This document shows, piece by piece, positions 50,837 through 64,000 of a stretch of 64,000 bases of DNA. Numbering within the stretch: the stretch's first letter is position 1; each line of letters begins with the position of its first letter. The notes under the pieces are model-generated. The model made no database searches. It worked only from the letters and a program-made list of their open reading frames with translations, and had not been told where the DNA came from. The position numbers and the translations under genes are program-made. The stretch is from NCBI GenBank assembly GCA_947846985.1, contig CANTUZ010000007.1:30074355-30138354 (forward strand), written 5' to 3'. The DNA comes from Fratercula arctica. Lineage: Eukaryota; Chordata; Aves; Charadriiformes; Alcidae.

Positions 50837-52756
50837 AACATACTATTTTGATGTTATTCGCACTGTTTGTTTTTGCTCATTTGGGCGTCTGGCAAAGATG
50901 CTTACTCTCTTTGCAGTAAACAGAAAGGCATAAGGGCATAGACTATGACTGAGGCTACAACTAAACACCAAAGTTGTTGAATTGCTTACTGTGCTCTTGG
51001 ATTCTTGTTCTGATTGCTGACACTGAGCATTTGGCCAGGCCAAACCATGGTTCCCTTCCAACTCATGTGCACAGAATACTTTCCATGTAAAATGACAAGT
51101 AAATACAGTTTTCATCTATGTTTGACATTAGCATGCAGAGGGATGTTCATCTGGAAGTGTGTCTCACATTCTACAATTTAGACATAGTCTCCAAAATAAA
51201 ATACATTATTCAGTACTATGCATACCTCTTCCTTATGTCTTAGAAATTGTTGGAGTTGCCTTCTCCAGAGCAGTTGTTTCCTTGTGCAGTAGAAACTTTA
51301 GCTGTAGGAAGTTTCACCTCTTCGTCATTTCTGTCCAGACAAACCAAAATGTCCTTGCTTTTGTACCAAAGAATATTCCTTTAGACGTGCAACTTCAAAA
51401 ATTATAGCAAATGTTGATGTAGGGTCCAAAAATGTTTCTGTGTATTTTGTATTTCATTGCATTCCTTAAAGCAGTATAACTGCAGGGTATGGACAAATGG
51501 TGTCAGCCACTCCTTGGCTGGAAGTGTCTGTAAAGTGCTTTTATAGTTGGGATCTTTTGCTCATCACCTTTTATAGCTTCCACCATGAACCAATTATTGT
51601 CATAGAACACTCCTGGCTGTATAAATAACAAAACACGCATGGTATCACATAGCTGAGCTAACTGTTACTAGGCAGAATTTAAGCATCAAAGGAGCATTTT
51701 TGATATGTAAATACCTACTTTGAATTTCCCTGATTGTATTCCTGATCATTTTTATTAAACTAATTTGAAAAAAAAAAAATAATAAAGAATAATTCCAAGT
51801 ACTGTGTTAGTTCTTGATCATTAGCATATTCTAATGATACATTAATAAGACATGCATATGTAAATGTAATCGTAGAAGATCCAGGGAACATTTTTATTTA
51901 GTTTTTTAAAATTCCACTTTCTGAACTTGTTGCAAGTACAAAGCTACTTCTGTTGTAGTTTAAGCCACAAGTATTAGATTATGTAGGCAATTACAATGTT
52001 TAGGAGTGGACACTGTTGTGAACTACCAAAGTTTCTATAGTTACTGAAGCCCAAACTTGAGCGTATTATCTGCTGTGTACTGCATTTGTGATAACTCATG
52101 TACATTTCTTTAAAATAGTCAGAAACTTTGAAGCCTTCTCAGATCCTGTACTCACCTTAAAATTCAAGTTGATGTTTTTATAGTATTTATATTCTGCATG
52201 TCGGTTATAGAGATAGCAAACATAACACCAATGACCTTACAAACATCCAAAATTTGTCCAAAGTGATCAAATTGTGTCCAGAAACAAATCATTTACCAAA
52301 TTAACCTTTTGGACATGAGTTAAATTTTCCTCAAACTAATTACATGTGTGGGATTTTTTATTATTTTTTAAGTGATGCTTAACTTGTTTATCTTGCTAAG
52401 AATAGAAAAAAAAAAAAAAGTTTAAACTTGGAGAGTCACAATATGGAGAAGAATGCCAAATGGAGACAAATTCATATTCTGCATTTAGAGAGTGATTATA
52501 TTCATTCTCTGAAAGACCTGCATTTTGTATCCTTAGCTTTTTTCAAATGTAATATGCATAACTCTTCTCTAGTTCAGTTGAACTTAGTATAGGATACAAA
52601 AGTCAAGAGGAAAAACCAGCTTTATGCCAGCTTTCCAGATCACTATTTGGAATTCATTTCAATGATTATCATAAGATAGAAAAAAAAATGAATATCATCT
52701 ACATACTGCATAGGCCATTCTGATATTAGTTATAGTTTAAAAGTATTCAGAACTTT

Positions 52757-52774
52757 CCCCCCCGCCCCCAACCC
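52757..52774 (-). repeat. C-rich patch (C7-G-C5-AA-CCC)
   Basis: G-rich on the minus strand. With only three clear runs it is a weak quadruplex candidate. Confidence 0.6.
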
Positions 52775-52963
52775 ATATGATTTCTCTGCTACTTTCCACT
52801 TGGGTAAAGTTAGCAAAGACAAAAAGTGATAGTTTGATGATCTTAAAGAACAGCAGCATTTCTATAAGGGCATAAGGAACTCCCAGCATAATGGAGAAGT
52901 GATTTAATTTTTAATATATCGGTTTTATATATACTCACGAAAAAAAGAAAGATCCAAAAAAGC

Positions 52964-52999
52964 TGTAACTAGTACCACAAATGTAACTAGTATCACAAA
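52964..52999 (+). repeat. 18-bp tandem duplication
   Basis: Two copies of TGTAACTAGTACCACAAA, the second with T for C at one position. Confidence 0.9.
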
Positions 53000-54140
53000 T
53001 GTAGTAAAATGTATGGTTAAATATGTAATGGCCAATTCTCGTTTTGCATTAATACACTGGCTTTCAACTAAAAGGAAAATACCAAATGTGCTAGGCAAAG
53101 GATACACCTTGCCAATAATGTGAGTCATGCTTCATGCACTCAATGTGTGCATCACCTTGAGTATTATAAAAACCTATAAAACTGTCAACAAGTTATGCTT
53201 TAGCATCATTCTTGAAAGTTGCATCCTTATTTCTGGAACTGTGTTCCCAGGGATTTCAGTCCGTACCCCAGTGACGGGACATCCCTGGAAATACTGTGTA
53301 CTGAGAACTGACAGATGACAACTCTTGGCAACAGAGATATTTGATGAATATATTGCAGTTCCAAAATACTGGTATATTACATGTGCAATGCGAAGTTACT
53401 CTAGCTGAAAGTTCCTTATAAATTCAAGATTCATAAGGTTTTTAAAAGAAAGCCTAACTTAGCCTTAAACATTATGGAAAATGTACTGTAGGCTAGTAAG
53501 TAGCACCCGTTTTCTCTTTCACTAGTTAAAACCAAAGCCTGACCCACATATAACATAATATTAATTCTCCAAGAAACTTCCAATTTCAGAGGGTTTAAAA
53601 TTATTCAGGATTCAAAGGCAACTCCTTCTGCAAATTAACAGAAAATAATTTTGTTTTCTGTTCATAGATGATCTCTGTGGATTTCATGCTCATAAGAAGT
53701 CCACTTCATATGTGGTGTTTTCTTGCCCTTTCCCAATTCTGTGGTGTAGAGGCTACTCATGAATTTCAGAAAGTTATGTTAGAATAATCTTTTAATATTG
53801 AGTGTAAATGCCCTTAGATTGAACTAGGTATCTTTATAGCAATCCCTCACATGAGTCCTGTAAGTTTTAAAGAGGAAATGAATGTCTTTTTAGCTCTACA
53901 TAAACAATTTACCAAAAACAATGCAATTGCAAATAGACTTTAAGAGGTAACTGCTTACATTTGTGGGACCTGGGTCTCAATACCTAAGCCCTCAATGATC
54001 AGTGTCACTGCAGTTGCAGCGGGGATGCAGTTGGTCTGGAGCGTCTCGTAGTTGCGCCATCAATCATTACTTGCCTTATGACGGGAAAAAAATGAACAAT
54101 TACAGATGAAACTAGCTTTTAAGCTTCACTTTTTCTACAG

Positions 54141-54186
54141 CTGAAACATTGTCTAACAAGTGGCCATGTCTAACAAGATGTTTCAG
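54141..54186. repeat. Modular 46-bp inverted + direct repeat
   Basis: The order is CTGAAACAT (arm), TGTCTAACAAG (direct repeat 1), TGGCCA (self-complementary centre), TGTCTAACAAG (direct repeat 2), ATGTTTCAG (exact reverse complement of the first arm). The 9-bp arms can pair around a 28-nt loop that carries two identical 11-bp sites. A splice-acceptor-like ACTTTTTCTACAG lies immediately before it. This looks like a compact binding-site array or structured RNA element; no function is known to me. Confidence 0.85.
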
Positions 54187-57100
54187 AACAGCTAAGTACT
54201 TAGGTACGTAGGCCATAAAGGGGAAAGTAGCTATGTTAAATAAGCATGTCTGCTGGACGCTTATATATGTATATCTCTATGTGAAAAATAAGCAGGCTTC
54301 CTGAAGCTTTGTAGTATAGTATTCTAATTTAGGGAACTAGATTTGTGATGTTTTTGTAATACTTCATCTGTGGTGCTTTCATCCTAAGCTAATTAATTTT
54401 GAAACTTTTATTCATAACCAAATCTAGCTAATAAAATACACGGTCAAAATAGTCAGATCTTCCAGTAATCTGTTCTTAAACATCCAACCAGACAGACAAA
54501 CCTAAAAGGTGCACTGTTAAAGTAAATATACTAAACCTTCAGTCTAAGTAGCATAGTATTACAGTAATAGATAGAGTATCTATTTAATGCAGTGTCGTGT
54601 CCCAGAAGCTAATTTAAGAAAGGAGTGTAATTCATGTCATTCAAAATTATATGAAGGTTCCACACGTTTTTTATTATTTCAAGTTAGTCAGTGCTTCTCG
54701 CAGTGCTGTTAGAACGTAAGGGGTCTCCAGACCATCGAACTCACTGTGTGTTTCCATAGGTTAGTCTAGAATAGTCTTTTTTTTCCTCACTGGCTTCAGG
54801 AATATCTAAGTATGTAATTTTCTACTAATACACTTTAAGGCAACTATTAATTTAATTATTATAAGCAACAGGGACTCCCAACAATCTGAATAGGACTACT
54901 CATGTTTGGAATCTGCCTCTTTACGGATTGTTGTATCGTTAAAAATAACATTACGTTTACACCAGACTAGACCAGAAAATTGGGCCACTACCTCTAGACT
55001 GCTGTGTTATTTTTTATTCTTTTCTAGTATTTCTTGCTCTAGCTATTGCAGAGTATAGCTTTGGGGGATGTGGAGTTTATATATATCTTTTGAAGAAATG
55101 AGCACAAATTTCAGATGCAACCTGTTACTACCTGTTCAACATGATTTCTGAGAGGCAAAAAGCCTGACTGTGCTTTACAACTTTGATTTGTGAATCAATT
55201 ATTTTTATCTAGCTTGAAGTAGTTTCATCAGCTTCAACTTCATATAATATATTACGATACTATGAAAAGGTAAAAACCTTGGTTATTACCACCTAGTAAA
55301 TGTTGACCCAAGTTCCGTATTTATGTGTTATTCAAAGTATTCCAATTATTTTTTTTTAACATGTTATAAAAGGGTGAGAAATCACATGATGGGAATTTTC
55401 TGGCTCATTACTCCATCTTTAGCATGATTCAGAAGGCTTAAAGTCCAATTTAGTCAGTCTCTGGGGTAAAAAGGTATAACTCAGGAAGTACAAAGAAGTG
55501 CATTAGTTTTAATTTGTCTATAATGGTAATGGAGTTGGTATGCTCACAGTTCTCTGTCCATTCATCAATAGAGAATCTCCACAAAGGAGCATCTCCTCTC
55601 ATTTTTCTTCCACAAAGGTGCTACAGCTTCATTTTGGAGAAAGTATAATGGATTGCATATGACCAAGACTTCTTGTAAGATTAGTTACATTTTTAATCAA
55701 AATGTCATGGAGGTACAAATGTAACATGTGCAAAGAAGTTCTTTGTGTTGGAGGGATTTGTTGCTCAAGAACAGCTGCAAATACACAGCCTTGTGCTGTA
55801 ATTTACCCTACAATTACTGAAATACTTATGTATAAACATAAGGCCTCTTTATGAAAGTGATGGCTGGATCAGTTAAAGATTTGGAAACCTGAAAATTGAG
55901 TTCAGTGCCTAACCTCTGGGTGCTTGGCCCTAGAGTGAAAGCCTAATACCCTGTATATATTAAGGCTGAAGATATCTGTGTAGTACATGGGAAGGTTTAG
56001 GTTATGTCTAAGCAAGTTAAGTTCAATACTTTTAATTCCGGTCACTGGACACTTAATCCCTGAAAGGAGAGATTAGAAATCAGGAGATTTTATATTCTAT
56101 TCCTCTGTGTGGGAACCAGAGTTTGAATCAAGAATGTACGCAAAGCTTTTCAAACTTTGAAGGAATGTGATAAAAACATGGATAATATTACATTAGGTAT
56201 GTAGCCTCCCTTGCACAAGGTTAGTTCCACTAACTCCTTCGTGAAGAGGATAATGTACGTTCAAGAGCTGGCACTGGTATGAGCTTCAAAGGGGTACCCA
56301 ACGTTAGATAGGATTTGTTATTAAATTCTCTGTGCCAATGTGCCCTGCTTCTGAACATGTTCAGATGAGCATAGTCTGTTGGCTCATTCACAGCTATTTA
56401 ATTGATAAAAGATTGACAGCCATAGTCAAAGGTTTGAACATGTATTTTATTGTTCAATCTTTGAAAGATGACAAATTTTGAGACTTTCATGCTTGTATCT
56501 GGATTTATCTTTGTCACAGAGTGTGAATTCCAGGATGTCCTCTGCGCTAGGAAGTGCACCGTTCTTCCACTGATTAGTTAATTATTCACTTGGGCCTGCT
56601 CCAGCTGAGTACCCTGATATGAATGAATATAAACAAAATAGTTTCCGCCAGGTGTCAGCCCCTTAGAATAATGAATAGGAAAATAAATTAAGGTGTTGTT
56701 ACTGGTGTAGTTTTTTTTATAAAAAGATGGAGAGAAATATCTCTAGGAATTACACTGTTAAAATGGTATTTAAATAGACTGGATGTGTGGAGGGCTTTGC
56801 AATTTAGAATGATTATATGAAAATAATGAAACGTGGTTTTTTTCAGTCTTCTGTGAAATGGAATAATCAGCACTCTCCTGAACAAACCGTATTATTTTCC
56901 CATGTCTTTTCATTACTGCATTTGAAGTTATGATTCATATATTATGGTGATTCATAGCTTAGCCTTACAAAGCAGAGGTTTATTTTTAGAGTGTTAACCT
57001 TAAATTAGTATGACTAATAAGTGATTTTGAGGTACAGCAATTTCAGTGGTTCTGCATCTACTTGTTAGAATTGAATGTGTTTATATATGACTTACTCTGA

Positions 57101-58948
57101 CACTTTGCAGTAGACTTTCCAAGGAGTAGGTGACTGCTGGGTGTTAACCATGATATATTAGAATCTTTAAACTCATGAATTATTAGGCCTAAAATGAAAT
57201 GTGCTTTACTGCTCAGTTGAGAAACATCTTTGCGTCTGACATCTGCTATGCAGCAAGAGGGGTCACATTCATACTTCACCGTGCACTATATCATCTTAGA
57301 GGCCTTGGGCAATGGTTTGGCATGTGGTAGAGCTCCTCACTTGCTGTTGGGACATCAGATGGCACCAAAACATTTTGTCACATAATTTCCAGAAGGGAGG
57401 AAGCTCTTCAGAGCTATCTGCAATGTGAATGTGAATAGGATTAACTCTCAAAGACTGGAATTAAACTGGAATTCTTCAAGATGTGTGATATGAAAGTGTA
57501 TTTACTTCCTCCTCCTTCCTACAGAATTTTTCAGGATTTGAAATTCAGTATCTCTGGCCAAAGGAAAATTTAAACAGTCCTGGATATTTTCCTCCTTACA
57601 TACCTTTGGGACAAGCATGATGGAGCAAGGGCAGGCATATACTCTAGGATTTTTGCAGAGGATATGTTTTCCAGACCAGACTGATAGGTCATAAAAAAAC
57701 ATTCAAATGAAGAACTGCAATTACTGATAAGAAAGCTTTTTCTTCCCCCACCCATATTATACTGGGCAGATATTTTCTGCTTTCTGGATCCAATTCTGTT
57801 CGCAACCCCCCAGAAAAAGAAAAAAATAAAAGAAGATCACGTAGGAAACCAGGGGCGATCTCTGAAAATTACCTTAGTGCTTGAAATCTTGTTTGAAGAC
57901 TGTTTGACTTCTGAGTATTGGTATTAAAGAGCAGTTGAAAAGAATTTGTCAGCATTGTCAAGGTGAAATATATTTTTTGAGATTTTAGCAGGTTTTTTTT
58001 ATATAGCTTGTTATATATTGTGAAATACTGAATAGTTAGTGAAACTGATATTTAACTTGTAAGTCCCTTAAAAATTTCAGACTAAAAAAAATGACCTAAA
58101 TCTATTCCTAAATTAATTTCAGGCATTGTTCCTTGTAGAGCTTTTATATTTCTCTTTGTGAACAGATAATTGCTGCTATTGCCCCTCTCCTCTTGGTAAA
58201 GGGGATATTATGAGCTTCGGTACAATCAATATCTAGAAATAGAGAAAAATTGCAAGGTTAGGGGATTTTTCTTCTTCTTAAACTAATTCTTTTCAAACTG
58301 TTAAAGAGTATGTATGGCTGACATTTTGCTCTAGACTTAGTATCTGTATCTTAAAAAATGTAACAGACTCAAAAAGCTCCTGGAACATGAGGTCATGGGC
58401 TGTCATTTCCTTTAAAGGGTGGCAGGAGTGTGTTTGTTTTATGAGGATAGTTTTTATCAGGGGACTTAGAGCCTTTCTTACTCCTCCTTCAAGGTTATGC
58501 TTTCCCTACCGAGTGTTTGTAAGGGCCTGCAGGTGATAGGTAGTACCAAGGGAAGTAGCTTCACTTTATTTTGACAGCCATTTGCTGCATTACTTACATA
58601 AAGAGTATGTCACCTTTGTTTTCCAAAAACATCCTTGTTTCTTTGTCTTGCTTGATTTGGTGTTGAAGGACCCTGAATCCATGATCAGTGAAGTTGGGAT
58701 AGTAGGAGAGGTTTGTTTCAAATCTGCGTGGTACATCTGCATAATTGCTTCTCTCTGCACAAGGGAAGACATGTTGGAAGCTTGAACTTCATAGGCTATT
58801 ACAGCAATTTTTATGACTGGATCTAAGCTCACTCAGGCTTTCTCTTGAGTTGAGGTTTTGAATCATTTCCCTCTAATCAAAATCCATGGTGGTGTCTCAA
58901 TGATAAATCTTTGCTATGTTTAAATGCCTCATGTGTCTGCACCCCTAG

Positions 58949-59211
58949 GCTATGGCATTTCTCTGCTCTGGACTAGGGGCACGCGAGGGCCTCTGCTTTC
59001 TTTGCCAGCCATCGTTGCTCTGCTCTCTAAAGCCGGCCCGGTTCTGCCTGCATGACGTGGCTGCTGTGGAGGCAGTAGGCATTGCAAGAGCCACAGGTTC
59101 TGTGCAGAGAAGCAACTTGGACTTCTGCGCTGCCAGGGAAAATGGTGAATTGCAGAGGGAGGAACTCGGTGGTCTGGAGCCATCCAGGTGTGGGGTTTGT
59201 GCCAACAGGAG
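58949..59211 (+). other. GC-rich patch with an exon-like structure (candidate)
   Basis: An island of clearly higher GC in AT-rich surroundings. It begins after a splice-acceptor-like site (GTCTGCACCCCTAG) and ends at AGGAG followed by GTGGGT. A plus-strand ATG frame runs across it (58952 to a stop at 59330-59332, 126 codons). Two long minus-strand frames overlap it. Visible plus-frame stretches include LHDVAAVEAVGIARATGS and ENGELQREELGGLEPS. CpGs are present but too few for an intact CpG island. It could be an exon of an unknown gene or lncRNA, or a worn GC-rich repeat. I cannot assign it. Confidence 0.25.
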
Positions 59212-62200
59212 GTGGGTGCTTTTTCCATCACCATGCTCCAGGGTCCCTTTACTTGCCTCCTCTGACTGGGCACATTTATTAGCTTATAATGTTAAGGGTG
59301 GACAAGTTACACACACTCCGAGATGTAGCTGAGCTAAACGTGTCTGAAAGGTATGTAAACCTATTAATTTGACACTGGTTCCAGAAAACAAGCCTCTGTT
59401 AGTAATACTGGTCTTTATTAATCTGAGCACAGTAGTGTTCTAATGAAGCAGCGTGGTTTCTAGATGCACGTTGGTGCGCTTGCTTGGCAAGTTATTGGGA
59501 GCATCAGCATAGCAAGCAAAAGGTAGTAGATACGCTGATGCAACAGCTATAGTGCACATATATACTTTGTATACGTATCCCAAAATCCTACTCAGTCGTC
59601 AGCAAGGAAATCGTTCCCCATGCTTCATTTAGATGTGACCATTTCCCATAATACAGGCGGAATAGTTCGGTAAAGAGGAAAAACCCTTTTATGAGTATTC
59701 TGCGTATTCTGTATTGCATGCACTTCATGCCAGTTTTAACAACTGAGCCTGGGATTTTGAGGGGATTGTAAAATCATAAATGAAGTCAAACCATGTATAT
59801 AGAATGAACAGTTAACCTGAGGACCACTGATGCTTGTGGTCCCGTTGCTTACCCAGGAGTAAGGTAAACAGTGTTTTCCTCTAACAGTGAAATTGCTTCA
59901 AGAATGCATTTTCAAGCTTTTATTTATTGTATTCACCTCAGGATCATGAATAAAACAAACAGTAAAAGATGCAATGCTGTTCTCACAATAAGGTCAAATA
60001 ATATAGAGTGAATTCCAACACTCTGCAGGAGGCCAACACAAGTCATACACCCCAATTAAGCCATCAAAGTAGATTTAAGTGGAATTTATTTGGTGTATAA
60101 GATTTGAACTATGAGTTTCACCTTTAGAGAGGCAGTCTACAAAGAACAAATGCTGGGCTTGAACTTGTCCCCAAATAAATCAATGTTATCCTGCTGATAC
60201 CACAGGAAAAAATGACTTCTAGAGTCAAGTCACTTGACTCTTGTTTGTAAATACCTATTTCTAAACCTTTGGAAAAGTATTTCAGCACAGAAAATAAGGA
60301 GAACACATTCCTATCTTGGCCTTATGGCTTTTGTGAATTATTTATTCTGGGTTCTGGGTGGCTTGTTTCTTGCCCTTGCCATCTGTAGATTTAATGATTT
60401 ATATTTCTTCTGCAGAATGTTACCCAGGGTTGAATACTGAGTACAGCAGCGCAAGGCATAAGGAGATGGGTAGGCACAGGAAATGAAGATCTTCATGTCA
60501 ACTGTGTTCAAAGGGTGAATGAATATATGAACAACGAATATAGAACACAGTTTTTTGCACTATCATTTGATTATCTTTCTTTTTGGTCCATGTTGGACAT
60601 TTCTAGTACACGGTAGAGACTACAATATCATTATTTTTTTTTATCTTCTGTTATACACAGAATTTGTAGACTCTGTGTAAACAAATACTCCCCATACACT
60701 GTCTATATTAAAAGCTTCTATGATATTTCTTGAAGATCTGTTTAGGGAAAATTTATGTTTTTGTATATGCTGACTTTATATATTGGCTTCACTTGACACT
60801 GAGATTCTGAATTTGAGATAACTTGGCCTTTGTTCATTTGTTTTTCTTAATAATATAATTATTAGTTGAGTCTAATGCCTTAGATGAACCTTTTTTCTCT
60901 CCTTAAGATGAACAAAATAAATTACTACTTTGCTCCCTTCTGTAGCGTTTAAAACATTCAGCCTAATAGAAAATGGGGAAAGCACCTACATGAGCTGAGC
61001 TTCTTGGCTAAGCTTCTTTAGTAAACGTTTAGTGGAATGTATCTAAAAGGAAGTAACAAGCAAATTAATCTAATTTGAAAGTTATGAGTTTTCTATATGT
61101 GCTGTATGTAGAATTTGGACAGTGATATAAAATCCTGATCTGCTTCTGCTAATTTATGATTGTGGGAGCCTTGTCTTTAATGAAGCTGGGAATGAGGATA
61201 CTTCTCTCTTCATCCTGTATTGAAACAAAAGCTAGAGGTTTTTTTCTGGTGGAACGTGCTTGATTGAAGTAAGTACATGTGATTCAGCATAGCATTTAAA
61301 CATCTCATTATTTCCTTTGATATTTATCTTTATTATTTTATTTTTTTAGTCCTGTAATAAATTTGGCCCTTAGAAAGTGTGGGTTTGCTCAAATGTAGTT
61401 TCAAAACATAAGCCTTTTGTGGACAGAGCTCATCATGAAAGGAACCGTCAAGGATGAACATGCTGTTTGTTACTGCAGGGAACCAATAAATAAGAATTCA
61501 AGCTTGTCAACACTTAGCTGTAGGAAATTTGAAGACATTCAAGCTTTAATGTCACAAACATTCATAGAGTGCCGAGAGAGCTGTTGAAATGTCTTTAATG
61601 ACACCACTTAATGGGAGCAGATAAATGTAGAATGGGACCCAAGGCCTATACCTGAGGAGTGCCATAAACAACTCTGTCAATATAGGGAAAAATATAGATC
61701 ACTGAAATCATATTGTGAGTGGAATAAATGTGCTATCAGAATTAAGATATTGCAAACGTAGCCCATGGTTGGGAAAGCTGACGGTAGTTTCATTAGCTGT
61801 AGGGAATTCTACCAGTGCATATTGGTTGTATGTATCAAATAAACACGTTAAATAAGAACTTCAGAAACCAAGAAGTTAAGATCACTATTGATAGGTCTCA
61901 TCCAGGTCTCAGGTGAAAACTTTGGGAATGCCCTTTTCACAATAAGTATTCCTAAGTTTCATACTTTCTGTAAGGTACCCAAGGTGAATGTGGCTACAGA
62001 ACAAGTCCCACACATCATCTTCTGTCTTGGGAAAGTTATGGTCTTCTCTTTTTGCTTGAAATACAAGCCTTTCATCCCGTGAAGGCGTGTTTTCTTCGCC
62101 TATGTAAGGACACAGAAACACATCTCACTGAATAGACACCGGAGGGATGTCCCACAGCAGTACATGGCTTTGTGAGATCAAAGTGCTTGTCTTCCAGGAC

Positions 62201-64000
62201 TGGGACCTGGGCTTTGATCAGAACCGTGATAGTATTAAAATACAACAGCTCCTATATTGTATCTTATTGCATTGTATATTGTTTGGGTTTGCTTCTCTCT
62301 CTCTTTTTTTATTTATTTTTTTTTATTGCCATAAGGTGATAGGAAGGATTAGGAAAACTAGACTTATCTGAAGTTGTATTACATGTAATTTGGAATTGTT
62401 CATTTAAACTCTGTGACTATTATGTGCAAATACTTATGTAGGTTAAGTTCTAGAATATTTAACTCCTCTTCTCAAAGAGATGCTTCTAATTATCCATTTT
62501 TAATAATCCTCAGTGGAACAGGTACTATTTAAAAAATGCACATTAATCATAAGTAACCGATAATTATATGCAGAAGTAAGTATACTTGCACTAATGAGCC
62601 TGTGACATTTAAGGACATTTGTACTAAAAGGAATACAGCGTTATGAAACGTTCTGTCACAAAGGTGAAACACAGCAAAACTCCTAAAATGCTTTTCTTTA
62701 ATGAAAAAGACTGTATTTGACATTGTGATTTTTCTGACAGTCTTGTCTGTTGCAAGCAATCTAACTTACAATAAGAGCAAACTGCATATTTCTATCTGTG
62801 AAATGAAATTCAAAGTTGGGTGAAGACAAGCAGTCTCCCTCCTTGGTCTATCCTTTCAGTCTGGGAAAGTATTTGATCAAAACTGAAGTGCAGGCTGCCT
62901 AACTAACTATTTAAGCTATAATTAATGTTAAGGTTGTGATTAAGTCATTGATACAAGTGAACTTTTAGCAATATGCTTAAAAACCCTACTGAGTAGAAAT
63001 GGACTGCTGAATGCAACTCCAAATACTAACCACTGGAGCATTTGCATAGCTGCAACTGCCTTCAATGGACTATCACCAGTGTGAACTGAGAGTTACTCTG
63101 CAGAGAATTAGGTTTGAAAAACATATTTAATTTTATTCGATTAATAAACGATGCCTTACAGGACCTACAAAAGAAAACAAGTATCTGTCAAATGTATCAC
63201 AGTCAAAGGTATTTTCAGTGAGAATCTATATATTTATTTCCCTAATTTAAATATAAAACTAAGAATTGGAAATTAAAATTGAAAACAAATCAATGGATGT
63301 TACCTAAATGGAAAAAAAAAAAAAAATTTAGAAGTATTTTCTGTTAATTGAAAACTGGATCTATTATTAAAATTGTGAAGCCAAGAGATAGGTATCACTG
63401 AAGGTGAATATACAACAGGTGAGTAATATTATATACCTGCAATCATTAATTTTACATGAAATGTCTGTCAGTGGGATCTGAATGGCATTTTGCTTGTCAA
63501 TGCCCAACAAAGGCATACCAGAAAAGGTCCAGAGAATAGGAAAGAAGTTGTTGTTGATCGCTTGGCTGCAGGGTTTTCAGTCCAAATAACTACATTAGGT
63601 TTATGTCTCAGAATCCTGAAGAAGCTGTGCACTTCTTGAGTGTGAGTGTGTTGTATCCAAATGCATGTGTTTGCCAGCATTATTTTCCTATTATTTATTT
63701 CATATTTTATGAATGGCTGTACCTGGTAGATAATTAAGATGTAGCTCATCCAGATTTTCCTAGGTATCTTGCCACAACACTGCAGGAGTCCTTTCACCTC
63801 ACCGTATTGCACAGACTTTGTGTCCCATTAATGTCATTGGGAGTTATGTGTGAGTTTGGAAGGAAAACGGGAGCTAGGGAAAGAGCACCTGAAACTAATA
63901 TTTACCACCAAATAGGCAAATCCTGCTTTTAACACAGGATTTCACAGATGCACATATTTTAAAGGGCAGAATCGTCACTGTATAGAAAACAATAAACATG
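59212..64000. other. Gene-poor AT-rich stretch to the window end
   Basis: About 4.8 kb of unique sequence with short open frames only. No repeat family, RNA gene or recognisable exon was seen. Confidence 0.55.

Larger units (their letters stand above)
49458..58948. other. Gene-poor AT-rich stretch
   Basis: About 9.5 kb without an identifiable gene. It contains a G/C-rich short patch near 50295, a 31-bp alternating purine-pyrimidine run (50806-50836), a C-rich patch (52757-52774), an 18-bp tandem duplication (52964-52999) and the modular inverted/direct repeat (54141-54186). Confidence 0.55.

Noticed and set aside
1..64000. CRISPR arrays, operons, insertion sequences, replication origins
   Set aside because: No regularly spaced repeats, no gene clusters with short spacing and no bacterial transposase found on either strand.

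Overview
The window looks like AT-rich, gene-poor DNA from a bird, or possibly a close sauropsid relative. The main reason is a roughly 3 kb CR1 retrotransposon at the left end. Its reverse transcriptase and AP endonuclease are easily read, and it ends in the octamer repeat (ATTCTATG) typical of avian CR1. A second short CR1 tail and a solo retroviral LTR fit the same picture. There is no sign of bacterial gene organisation: ORFs outside the CR1 are short, isolated and on both strands.

Layout: 279-3350 is a 5'-truncated, decayed CR1 on the minus strand. 3351-28468 is mostly unique AT-rich sequence with homopolymer tracts, short tandem duplications, a very G-rich tract near 16.0 kb, and two long perfect palindromes at 24.1 and 26.4 kb. 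28469-29406 is a complete solo LTR of 928 bp bounded by a 5-bp target-site duplication, ATAAC. 29407-49135 is again unique sequence, with a CR1 tail fragment and a 26-bp tandem duplication near 33.7 kb. 49136-49457 holds a possible two-exon gene for a small secreted peptide. 49458-64000 is unique sequence with a modular 46-bp inverted/direct repeat at 54.1 kb and an isolated GC-rich patch at 58.9-59.2 kb.

No exon of a gene I can name was found. The window is best read as an intergenic desert or part of a very long intron. Several exon-like segments with canonical splice signals are recorded as low-confidence candidates, including a phase-compatible plus-strand series and a minus-strand series. 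Pseudo-exons are common in vertebrate introns, so these need transcript or conservation data. Only the CR1 and the LTR are secure annotations of functional origin.
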